Assembly: GCA_024102665.1 (NCBI GenBank)
Contig: JAGFJP010000159.1
Span: 59,412-123,411, forward strand
DNA: 64,000 nt
Direction: 5' to 3'
Source of the DNA: Thiogranum sp.
GTDB lineage: Bacteria > Pseudomonadota > Gammaproteobacteria > DSM-19610
Shown: positions 8,217-16,580 of the stretch, piece after piece
Layout: each line of letters begins with the position of its first letter
How positions within the stretch are numbered: the first letter of the stretch is position 1
Notes under the pieces: model-generated
What the model was told of the DNA's origin: nothing
What the model saw: the letters and a program-made list of their open reading frames with translations, nothing else
Databases searched by the model: none
Program-made: the position numbers and the translations under genes

Positions 8217-10964
8217 ATGAACGCAGTAGAAATTGAAGAAGCAATCTCGACTCTGGCACTTCAGCCCTTTGATCGCGCCGAGTTCCCGTTTGCGTTTCTT
8301 CTGGCGTTCGGAAACAAAGCAACAACAATCAAGCGCCTGCGCTCGGGTGCGTCGAACAAGTCCGACCTGGGCGGCGTCCTACAGACAAACAACATCCACA
8401 TCGTGGTCCCTCAACCGGGCGAGGTCACGAGAACCCTTGCCGCACTGAAAGCAAGCCCGGCAACAATCAAGGCGAAGGCGCGCTTCATACTCTCCACCGA
8501 CGGGGCGCACTTCGAGGCCGAAGATCTGGAGTCCGACGAAACGGTTGCCTGTGCCTATCAGGACTTCCCGGATCACTTTGGCTTCTTTCTGCCGCTGGCC
8601 GGGATCACGACCGTCAAGCAGGTCCGCGAAAGCTCTTTTGACATCCGGGCTACGAGCCGCCTCAACCGGCTCTATATCGAGCTGCTAACAGATAACCCGG
8701 AATGGGGAACCGCCGATCAGCGCCATGAGATGAACCACTTCATGGCGCGGCTGATTTTCTGTTTCTTTGCCGAGGACACCGACATCTTCAATGGCAGGGG
8801 TCTGTTCTCCGACACCATCGACCAGATGAGTGCGCGAGACTCCTCGAACACGCACGAGGTGATCGGCGAAATCTTCCGTGCCATGAATACGAAAATCGCC
8901 GACCGCCCGAACGCGAGATTACCGCGCTGGACCGATGCATTCCCTTACGTGAACGGCGGACTCTTCTCGGGCAGCCTAGAAGTGCCGCGATTCAGTAAAA
9001 TCGCACGTTCGTATCTGCTGCACATCGGCAGCCTGGACTGGACGAAAATCAATCCAGATATCTTCGGCTCGATGATCCAAGCGGTCGCAGACGACGAGGA
9101 ACGCGGCGAACTCGGCATGCACTACACGAGCGTACCGAATATCTTGAAGGTGCTTAATCCCCTGTTCCTCGATGAGTTGCGCACACGCTTGGAAGAGGCC
9201 GGAGACAATCCTCGCACACTGCTCAACCTGCGAAAGCGTGTCTCGAAGATCAGGGTCTTCGATCCCGCCTGCGGCTCGGGAAACTTCCTCGTCATTTCAT
9301 ACAAGCAGTTGCGGGAAATTGAGAACATCATTAACGAGCGGCGCGGAGAGTGCGGCCGCAAGAGCGATATCCCGCTAACCAACTTCCGTGGAATCGAGCT
9401 GCGCGACTTCCCGGCCGAGATAGCTCGGCTCGCTCTCATCATCGCAGAGTTTCAGTGTGACGTGCTCTATCGTGGCCAGAAGGAAGCACTGGCAGAGTTT
9501 CTGCCCCTTGATACGCAGAACTGGATCACCTGCGGAAATGCCCTGCGGCTCGACTGGCTGAGCATTTGTCCACCAACAGGGACAGGTGTGAAATTTCACA
9601 CCGATGACCTGTTTAACACTCCGTTGGAACAGGCGCAGATAGACTTCGAAAACGAGGGTGGCGAGATCTATATCTGCGGCAATCCCCCATACTTGGGAGC
9701 TAAGAAGAAGAGTAAAGCACAGGCCGAAGACATGGCCGCGGTCGGATTGGCAGATGCTCAGCTTCTCGACTACGTGGCTGCCTTCATCGTAAAGGGTTTG
9801 AGGGTGATCGCCAGCGACCACTGCAATATGGCGCTCGTCTCAACCAGCTCCATTTGTCAAGGTGAGCAGGTCGCATTGCTGTGGCCTAGGATCTTTGATC
9901 ATGCTGCTATCAACTTTGCATATAGACCATTTAAGTGGGCAAACTCGGCCGCAAATAACGCGGGAGTGTTCTGCACGATCATTGGTTTATCGAAGGATGA
10001 TCGAAGACCAAAGCAGCTCTTTTCTGAAGACAGCGTGCAACTTTGCGACAGCGTTGCTCCATATCTTATCGCTGGGCCGAAGGTTATTTGCTCGCCTAGG
10101 GATGAACCTCTTTCGGCTTTGACACGGATGAAGATGGGCAGTAACGCGGTTGATGGAAAGAGACTCATCCTTGAATACGAGGACGTCTCCCGAATCCTTG
10201 CTGAGTACCCGAGCGCAAAACGCTTCATCAAAAGATACGGTGGCACCAAAGAATTGGTTTCTGGGGTTCATCGTTGGTGCATTTGGGTTACGGACGAGTC
10301 GCTTGAGGAAGCTCGCAGGATTCCACCAATCAATAATGTGATCGAGGAATGCAAGGAATATCGAGCAGGCGCAGGGAGAGACGCTCGTAAGGCGGCTCGA
10401 CGACCACACGCGTTCTGTTACTCAACATATGAAGATGCTGACTTCATTCAGGTCGGCAATACGATCGGAAACTCTTTTGCCTTTGTCCCCGCGGATCTTA
10501 AAAGGCGAGGATATGTCTCAAATCATAATGCGTTTACAATATATGGGGCTCCGTTGGTCGAGTTTGCTGTAATCGTTTCAACCTTGCACCGCGTATGGGC
10601 CGAAACTATTGCGGGGCGGCTAGGAAACGGGACCAGATACGGTAATACAGTGGTGTACAATACGTTTCCGATTCCTGCGATTACAGAAAAGAATAGAGCC
10701 GATCTAATCCGCTGCGCAGAGGATATTCTTCTTGCACGTGAGACGCACTTCCCAGCGACGATCGCTGATCTGTATGGCCCTGAGAATATGCCTGCCGACC
10801 TGCGTGATGCACATGAGCGAAACGACGAGGTGCTTGAACGCATCTATATTGGCCGCTGTTTCCGCAACGATACGGAAAGACTGGAAAAATTGTTCGACCT
10901 CTACATCAAGATGACCGCATCTGCGAAATTAACCAAGAAAGGAAACACAGGGGCAAGCGCATGA
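8217..10964 (+). CDS. Class I SAM-dependent DNA methyltransferase
   Basis: A 915-residue protein with an N-terminal helical region (about 1-330), a methyltransferase core and a C-terminal target-recognition region. Motif I is VFDPACGSGNFLV (about residue 350), followed by GIELRDFPAEIARLAL, and motif IV is GNPPYLG (about 485). The NPPY form predicts N6-adenine methylation or, less often, N4-cytosine. The architecture resembles MmeI/type IIL-type enzymes, but I see no PD-(D/E)XK nuclease in the N-terminal part. Its stop overlaps the helicase start by 4 nt, so it probably acts as the self-marking enzyme of a three-gene restriction-like system. Confidence 0.85.
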   Translation: MNAVEIEEAISTLALQPFDRAEFPFAFLLAFGNKATTIKRLRSGASNKSDLGGVLQTNNIHIVVPQPGEVTRTLAALKASPATIKAKARFILSTDGAHFEAEDLESDETVACAYQDFPDHFGFFLPLAGITTVKQVRESSFDIRATSRLNRLYIELLTDNPEWGTADQRHEMNHFMARLIFCFFAEDTDIFNGRGLFSDTIDQMSARDSSNTHEVIGEIFRAMNTKIADRPNARLPRWTDAFPYVNGGLFSGSLEVPRFSKIARSYLLHIGSLDWTKINPDIFGSMIQAVADDEERGELGMHYTSVPNILKVLNPLFLDELRTRLEEAGDNPRTLLNLRKRVSKIRVFDPACGSGNFLVISYKQLREIENIINERRGECGRKSDIPLTNFRGIELRDFPAEIARLALIIAEFQCDVLYRGQKEALAEFLPLDTQNWITCGNALRLDWLSICPPTGTGVKFHTDDLFNTPLEQAQIDFENEGGEIYICGNPPYLGAKKKSKAQAEDMAAVGLADAQLLDYVAAFIVKGLRVIASDHCNMALVSTSSICQGEQVALLWPRIFDHAAINFAYRPFKWANSAANNAGVFCTIIGLSKDDRRPKQLFSEDSVQLCDSVAPYLIAGPKVICSPRDEPLSALTRMKMGSNAVDGKRLILEYEDVSRILAEYPSAKRFIKRYGGTKELVSGVHRWCIWVTDESLEEARRIPPINNVIEECKEYRAGAGRDARKAARRPHAFCYSTYEDADFIQVGNTIGNSFAFVPADLKRRGYVSNHNAFTIYGAPLVEFAVIVSTLHRVWAETIAGRLGNGTRYGNTVVYNTFPIPAITEKNRADLIRCAEDILLARETHFPATIADLYGPENMPADLRDAHERNDEVLERIYIGRCFRNDTERLEKLFDLYIKMTASAKLTKKGNTGASA

Positions 10965-13027
10965 CCGATGAGAAAAGATCGGTTCCCTCCGTTTCGGTGT
11001 CCTATGCCCGTAATGGCAGTTCCACGAAAGCCAACGCGCTTGGCATGCGGCCAATGCAGGAGCGCGCCTACGAGCGTCGAGGCGAGCAGTACCTTCTCAT
11101 CAAGTCTCCCCCGGCCTCCGGCAAGAGCCGAGCGCTCATGTTCATCGCCCTCGATAAGCTCCACAACCAGGGACTCAAGCAGGCGATCATCGTCGTGCCG
11201 GAGAAGTCCATCGGCGCAAGCTTCGATGACGAACCGCTGAGGGGGTCAGGCTTCTGGGCTGATTGGACCGTGGAGCCGAAATGGAATCTGTGCAACGCGC
11301 CGGGCTCGGATAATGGGGGCAAGGTAAAATCGGTTGGCGCATTCCTCGAAAGCAATGACAAGGCACTGGTTTGCACCCATGCCACCTTTCGCTTCGCCGT
11401 CGATCAGTTCGGAGTGGAGGCGTTCGACGACCGGCTGATTGCCGTGGATGAGTTTCACCATGTTTCGGCCAACCCAGATAACAAGCTCGGCCTGCATCTC
11501 GGCCAGTTCATCGCCCGCGATCGCGCGCATATAATCGCGATGACCGGCTCGTACTTCCGGGGCGACGCCGAGGCCGTGCTGGCTCCGCAGGATGAGTCGA
11601 GGTTCGATACCGTCACCTACACCTACTATGAGCAGCTCAACGGCTATGAGTATCTGAAACAGCTCGACATCGGCTATTTCTTCTACTCGGGCTCCTATGT
11701 GGAAGACATCCTCGAGGTGCTCGACCCGGCCGAAAAGACCATCATTCACATTCCCAACATCAACTCTCGCGAGAGTACGAAAGACAAGATCCGGGAGGTG
11801 GAGCACATCATCGAAGAGCTGGGCGAATGGCAAGGGGCGGATCCCGCGACCGGATTCCAGCTGGTCAAGACATCTGACGGCCGCATCCTTCGAATCGCTG
11901 ACCTGGTGGAAGACGACCCTTCAAAGCGGGACCGAGTCTCAGCTGCACTGAAAGACCCAGCACGGAAGAACGATCGCGACCATGTAGACATTATCATCGC
12001 CCTCGGCATGGCGAAGGAAGGCTTCGACTGGATTTGGTGCGAACACGCGCTGACGGTCGGCTATCGGTCGAGTCTCACGGAGATCGTGCAGATCATCGGT
12101 CGCGCGACCCGCGACGCGCCGGGGAAGACTCGCGCCCGATTCACGAACCTGATCGCCGAGCCAGACGCCTCGGAGCTGGCGGTTACTGAGGCGGTGAACG
12201 ATACGCTGAAGGCCATTGCCGCCAGCTTGCTCATGGAGCAGGTGCTTGCGCCGCGTTTCGAGTTCAAGCCGAAAAACCCTGCCAACGGGCCGACCCCGGA
12301 TTTTGACTATGGCGATGGCGGCTACGACTCCAACAAGTGCAACGTCGGTTTCAACCAGGAGACGGGGCAGTTTCAGATCGAAATTATGGGTCTAGTTGCG
12401 CCTCATAGCGAGGAAGGCGCGCGTATCTGCCGAGAGGATCTGAACGAGGTGATCGCCAGCTTCATTCAGGACAAATCAGCTATAGAGCGCGGTCTGTTTG
12501 ACGAGGAACTGGTGCCGGAGGAGCTGACTCAGGTTCGCTTGGGCAAAATCATCAAGGATAAGTATCCCGATCTAGATGATGTGGATCAGGAGGCGGTGCG
12601 CCAGCACGCTATTGCGGCCCTCAATCTGACGCAACAGGCCAAGCAAATAGCACTCGGGGACAACGGTGGAAGCAATGGCGAACCGGTCGCCAATACTGCT
12701 CTGATCGATGGCGTGCGCAAGTTCGCGGTGGACGTGCGCGAGCTAGACATCGATCTCATCGACCGCATCAATCCGTTCAGCGAGGCCTACGCGATCCTCG
12801 CCAAGGCAATGAATGAGGACAGTCTGAAACAGGTAGCGGCGGTGATTGCCGCCAAACGCACAAGCCTGACGCCGGAGGAGGCGAAGGAACTTGCCATCAG
12901 GGCCGTCAAGTTCAAGAAGGAGCGCGGACGGCTGCCCTCGATTAGTTCGACGGACGCCTGGGAAAAGCGGATGGCCGAAGGCGCAGCTGCTTTTGTCCGT
13001 TTCAAGGACGAGGGCCGCTATGACTGA
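10961..13027 (+). CDS. DEAD/DEAH-box superfamily 2 helicase
   Basis: A 688-residue protein with Walker A at SPPASGKSRALMF (about residue 50), a DEAH-like box at AVDEFHH (about 160), motif III-like MTGSYF, and motif VI at QIIGRATRDAPG (about 370), so both RecA-like lobes are present. The C-terminal 250 residues are specific to this group. The ATG overlaps the methyltransferase stop and the stop overlaps the next ATG by 8 nt. It probably translocates on DNA and feeds a nuclease, as in type I/III restriction. The partner nuclease is likely the next gene. Confidence 0.85.
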   Translation: MTDEKRSVPSVSVSYARNGSSTKANALGMRPMQERAYERRGEQYLLIKSPPASGKSRALMFIALDKLHNQGLKQAIIVVPEKSIGASFDDEPLRGSGFWADWTVEPKWNLCNAPGSDNGGKVKSVGAFLESNDKALVCTHATFRFAVDQFGVEAFDDRLIAVDEFHHVSANPDNKLGLHLGQFIARDRAHIIAMTGSYFRGDAEAVLAPQDESRFDTVTYTYYEQLNGYEYLKQLDIGYFFYSGSYVEDILEVLDPAEKTIIHIPNINSRESTKDKIREVEHIIEELGEWQGADPATGFQLVKTSDGRILRIADLVEDDPSKRDRVSAALKDPARKNDRDHVDIIIALGMAKEGFDWIWCEHALTVGYRSSLTEIVQIIGRATRDAPGKTRARFTNLIAEPDASELAVTEAVNDTLKAIAASLLMEQVLAPRFEFKPKNPANGPTPDFDYGDGGYDSNKCNVGFNQETGQFQIEIMGLVAPHSEEGARICREDLNEVIASFIQDKSAIERGLFDEELVPEELTQVRLGKIIKDKYPDLDDVDQEAVRQHAIAALNLTQQAKQIALGDNGGSNGEPVANTALIDGVRKFAVDVRELDIDLIDRINPFSEAYAILAKAMNEDSLKQVAAVIAAKRTSLTPEEAKELAIRAVKFKKERGRLPSISSTDAWEKRMAEGAAAFVRFKDEGRYD

Positions 13028-14198
13028 CCTAGACGAGCTGCGCGCAGAGCTGGAAGCGTTTGCTCAGCCCGAGAAGAAGGGTGGGCGCACACCGCGTGAG
13101 GAGCGCATCGTCGCAGGGTTCGAGGAAGTCCAGCGATTCTTCGAGCAGCATGGCCGCGCTCCGCAGCATGGCGAAGATAAGGACATTTTCGAACGGTTGT
13201 ACGCCGTTCGGCTCGATCGCCTGCGTACGCTGGAGGATTGCCGGACTCTTCTCGCGCCGCTCGATCACCATGGGTTATTGAGTGCGGCCGAGATTGTCGA
13301 GACTGAGCCTGTCGAATCGATGGACGATGACGCACTACTCGCCGAACTCGAAGGCGCGGCTGGCCTCTCTGATATCACCGAAATGCGCCATGTTCGCTCC
13401 AGAGCCGAAATACGAGCGGCTGAAGAAATCGCCAATCGCCAGAAGTGCGAGGACTTTGATCGCTTCCAGCCGCTGTTCAAGCAAGCCGAGAATGAACTCA
13501 AGTCCGGTGTTCGGCAGACGCGGCCGTTCGGCAAGGATGCCAGTGTCACCAAGGGTAATTTCTTCATCCTCGGTGGACAACTTGTCTACGTCGCCGAAAT
13601 GGGGGATATCTTCCGAACGCCAAATGGAGAGCCGGATGCTCGACTGAGGGTCATCTACTCTAACGGAACAGAGAGTAATCTCCTGCTCAGGTCCCTTCAA
13701 CGCGCGCTTTACAAGGACGAGGCCGGGCGAAGGTTGACCGACTCGAATGCCGGGCCGCTGTTCAGTGAAGCCTGGGAGGAAGATGACATCGAAAGCGGCA
13801 CCATCTACGTGCTGCGCAGCCTGTCCAATCACCCCTTCATCGCCGAGCACCGCGAGGTGATTCACAAGATTGGCGTCACTGGCGGCAAAATCGAAACGCG
13901 TATCGCCAATGCGGCGCACGATGCCACCTATCTATTGGCAGAGGTTGAAGTAGTCGCAACTTACAAGCTGGCTGGCATCAATCGCACGAAGCTGGAAAAC
14001 CTTTTCCATCGGATTTTCGCCCCGGCACAGATCGACCTCACCATTCACGACCGTTTCGGCCATCCAGTCCGGCCGAGGGAATGGTTCCTCGTGCCGCTTC
14101 AGGTCGTTGACGAAGCGGTACAACACGTTCTGGACGGCTCGATTGCCGATGTGGTCTACGATCCGAAGACAGCCCGTTTGGTCGGTCAAGGTAAGTAA
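13020..14198 (+). CDS. GIY-YIG nuclease family protein
   Basis: A 392-residue protein. I chose ATG 13020, which overlaps the helicase stop; the upstream in-frame extension to 12891 lies inside the helicase gene. The C-terminal third has the GIY-YIG / T5orf172 pattern: TIYVLRS for the first motif, IHKIGVT for the second, the conserved Arg in ETRIAN, and the Glu in KLENLFHRIF. The N-terminal half has helices with charged and Glu-rich stretches. Together with the methyltransferase and helicase it forms a compact restriction-modification-like operon. The cleavage role is inferred. Confidence 0.8.
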   Translation: MTDLDELRAELEAFAQPEKKGGRTPREERIVAGFEEVQRFFEQHGRAPQHGEDKDIFERLYAVRLDRLRTLEDCRTLLAPLDHHGLLSAAEIVETEPVESMDDDALLAELEGAAGLSDITEMRHVRSRAEIRAAEEIANRQKCEDFDRFQPLFKQAENELKSGVRQTRPFGKDASVTKGNFFILGGQLVYVAEMGDIFRTPNGEPDARLRVIYSNGTESNLLLRSLQRALYKDEAGRRLTDSNAGPLFSEAWEEDDIESGTIYVLRSLSNHPFIAEHREVIHKIGVTGGKIETRIANAAHDATYLLAEVEVVATYKLAGINRTKLENLFHRIFAPAQIDLTIHDRFGHPVRPREWFLVPLQVVDEAVQHVLDGSIADVVYDPKTARLVGQGK

Positions 14199-14448
14199 AG
14201 ATCCTAGTGAATGGCGTGCTACGGCCATAACGGCCCTTCAGATCGGTTTGGCCCAACAGAGGCTAGTGACCTGACACCGGACACTTTAAGCCCAGGATTT
14301 TCTACCGATGCCGCTCTGCTCCTGTGGAGACCTGTGAAGCATCGATAAATGCCCGAGTTGAAATGATTCGATACGGAATTGTCTGGCTGGGTGTTCTATA
14401 ACGGTTAGACAACGAGAGGGCATATCCGTGGTTCGACGGGGTATTGCT

Positions 14449-14493
14449 ATGTTAATTTTTTTTACCTACAATGTAGCCTGAAAAAATTAACAT
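14449..14493. promoter_or_regulatory. 45-bp nested dyad, probable operator
   Basis: Two 13-bp arms, ATGTTAATTTTTT (14449-14461) and its exact complement (14481-14493), flank a 19-bp centre. The centre carries a smaller inverted repeat, CTACA-A-TGTAG (14466-14476). Both dyads share the same centre at 14471. The start codon of the next gene lies 15 bp downstream, so the element probably overlaps the promoter and is bound by the XRE domain encoded two genes on. Confidence 0.7.
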
Positions 14494-14507
14494 CGCGGAG
14501 TTGTCTC

Positions 14508-15149
14508 ATGCCCAGCCAAGCCCCCCTCATTGTTCGCGCTGCCAAAGATGTCGCACAATCTCTTGAAAATATAGGACTTACAAAGGATATCGTCGTCGAG
14601 GTGGCGCTTTCTGCCGCCGCAGCTAGAGCTGATACTTTACCAGTTGATCCTTCCAGCGCGCCAGGAATGATGTCTTACATTCATGGCGTTCGTGCGATTC
14701 GATTGAACTTGCTCACGGCAGGTTGGCGCATCAGTCGCCAAGGGAACGTCGAGTCCACAGTGAATGACGAGCAGGGTATTCAACTCTGCTTTCAGAACGT
14801 TGATGTCGCCTGCGACGTGAACAAAATTCCTCACGCGATTTCAGGCAAGGGCACTGCCTCTCGTGGTCTCGTCGCGGCGGGACAAGGCGAGTTGTTCGGC
14901 GAAGCTGGTATCGATGGTAAAGTCAAAGTTTTTGGCAGCACTCCAACCGTATGGGTGATTTGTGTCTCTGTGCATGGCTTTTCTGTCCGTGCTGAAGTGT
15001 CTTGCCCAACATCATTCGAAGGGTCCCAATTTGAGGACTTTCATCAGCGCATCTTCGTGTTGGATGAAAGCTTTGACCCCACCCTTGGACGCAAGAATTC
15101 CGCCGGTGAAGAAGCCGACGACTTTGATGTTCACATTTCGAAGAAGTAG
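14508..15149 (+). CDS. Unknown protein paired with an XRE-ImmA/IrrE regulator
   Basis: A 213-residue protein with no family I recognise. It has a helical N-terminal part (about 1-80), a mixed centre and an acidic C-terminal tail (GEEADDFDVHISKK). There is no signal peptide or membrane segment. CGGAG lies upstream of the ATG. The gene ends 8 bp before the XRE-metallopeptidase gene, and the 45-bp dyad precedes it, so the two form an autoregulated operon. In such pairs the metallopeptidase often cleaves or senses its partner. This protein could be that substrate, a toxin or an effector. Confidence 0.7.
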   Translation: MPSQAPLIVRAAKDVAQSLENIGLTKDIVVEVALSAAAARADTLPVDPSSAPGMMSYIHGVRAIRLNLLTAGWRISRQGNVESTVNDEQGIQLCFQNVDVACDVNKIPHAISGKGTASRGLVAAGQGELFGEAGIDGKVKVFGSTPTVWVICVSVHGFSVRAEVSCPTSFEGSQFEDFHQRIFVLDESFDPTLGRKNSAGEEADDFDVHISKK

Positions 15150-15157
15150 CGAAGACA

Positions 15158-16231
15158 ATGTTTAATCCCGGGCGCTTGTCAATCGCTAGAAAACGGCGGC
15201 AGCTGACAAAAAAAATGTTGGCTGAACGCGCTGGTATTTCTCAGGTCACACTAACTCGAATTGAAACTGGTCAAACACAGTACCCCGAAGAAGAGACCGT
15301 AGCAGCCTTAGCGGATGCTCTTTCGTATCCATTGAATTTCTTTTACCTCGAAGACTGTGAAGAGCTTCCTCCGGAAGCCGTCAGTTTTAGGAGCCTTTCG
15401 TCGTTGACAGCCCGGCAAAGGGATGCCGCGCTGTCTGCTGGAGTCATCGCGCACTTGCTGGATGACTGGGTCACCGAGAGATTCAATTTGCCGCAGCCAG
15501 ATCTTTTAGATCTTAGAGATGAAGATCCGGGGTCGGCAGCTATCGCGCTTCGCCGACATTGGGGCATCGGGTCAAAGCCCATTCCACACCTCCTGAAACT
15601 ATTGGAGGCCAAAGGCGTTCGCGTTTTCGCTTTGGCCGAAAGCAATAAGAACGTCGATGCCTTTTCCTGTTGGAGAAATGGTGTTCCATATGTCTTCCTT
15701 AATACCTTCAAATCAGCTGAAAGAAGCCGTTTTGATACAGCGCATGAGATTGGTCATTTAGTGCTGCATTTGCACGGGGGCACGAGTGGCCGTGAGGTTG
15801 AAAGGGAGGCGGATCAGTTCGCTTCAGCTTTCTTGATACCCCGAGACGATTTTGTGGCCAATGTCCCTATGGTCCATTCGCTGGAACAACTTATGGCTCA
15901 CAAAGGGCGGTGGGGAGTTTCCGTTGCAGCGTTGGCCAGAACCGCATTTGAAGCCGGAGTACTTTCCGACTGGCATTACCGCGAATTATGTAAGCAAATC
16001 AGCTATCGCGGTTACCGAACACAAGAACCTCTCCCAATGAAGAGAGAGGAGTCGGTGTTGTGGAAAAAGGTTTTTGAGGAACTCTGGAAAGAGCGGCTTA
16101 CAAAAGACCATATCGCGGTCCAACTTGGGATTCCAACCGATGAAATTGCTTCCCTCATTGGAGGCTTGTTAGGTGCGAACGATGAAGCGTCGACTAGACC
16201 CAAAGAGCGTTTTAAACTGAGGGCAGTGTAG
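15158..16231 (+). CDS. XRE-family regulator with ImmA/IrrE metallopeptidase domain
   Basis: A 357-residue fusion. The N-terminal helix-turn-helix (residues about 8-60, LAERAGISQVTLTRIETGQT) is followed by a ImmA/IrrE zinc peptidase domain with the HEIGHLVLH motif (HExxH, about residue 195) and a downstream Glu-rich helix (EREADQFASAFLIPRDDF). The C-terminal 90 residues are helical. Family members are damage- or stress-activated proteases that cleave a cognate repressor or partner. It probably binds the dyad ahead of the operon. It could also be the antitoxin of a pair. Confidence 0.85.
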   Translation: MFNPGRLSIARKRRQLTKKMLAERAGISQVTLTRIETGQTQYPEEETVAALADALSYPLNFFYLEDCEELPPEAVSFRSLSSLTARQRDAALSAGVIAHLLDDWVTERFNLPQPDLLDLRDEDPGSAAIALRRHWGIGSKPIPHLLKLLEAKGVRVFALAESNKNVDAFSCWRNGVPYVFLNTFKSAERSRFDTAHEIGHLVLHLHGGTSGREVEREADQFASAFLIPRDDFVANVPMVHSLEQLMAHKGRWGVSVAALARTAFEAGVLSDWHYRELCKQISYRGYRTQEPLPMKREESVLWKKVFEELWKERLTKDHIAVQLGIPTDEIASLIGGLLGANDEASTRPKERFKLRAV

Positions 16232-16451
16232 CGTTTTTCGGTTAACAAATCGCTGCCGCGGATATTGACCCCTGCCATTGTTACTGGCGCAAAAACAGGC
16301 ATCCGTTCGAATGCCGCTGAACTCGTGGTCGTTCCTCTCCTAGGCTGGCTCACTTATATGTTCCTCGACAACATAGAAACTATTACGGGAACGGGCCACC
16401 CACATCAAGCACTCAGACTTACGAGTGACAAAGAAACACAAGACCGCGCCC

Positions 16452-16568
16452 ATGTATAAGCTTGAAAATGACCTCCATGACGCCCCCGCACAACAAGCGC
16501 ATCAAGCCGAGGCTCTCTTCGTTGCCCTTCGTTCGCGCGGCTTATGGGCGACGCTTAGGATCCGTTGA
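16452..16568 (+). CDS. Small ORF before the TIGR04141-type gene
   Basis: A 38-codon frame starting MYKLENDLHDAPAQQAHQAE, ending 12 bp before the start of the next gene. Composition and spacing are coding-like, and the GGAGAGG between its stop and the next ATG fits operon translation. No domain is recognisable. Confidence 0.35.
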   Translation: MYKLENDLHDAPAQQAHQAEALFVALRSRGLWATLRIR

Positions 16569-16580
16569 CCGGAGAGGATG

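Noticed and set aside
7963..8220. An 85-codon gene before the methyltransferase
   Set aside because: Its start is weak, its composition is not clearly coding and no domain is seen, although the stop overlaps the next ATG.
8217..14198. BREX or DISARM system
   Set aside because: The PglZ, BrxC, DrmA/DrmB or PLD-nuclease genes are absent; only a methyltransferase, a helicase and a GIY-YIG protein are present.
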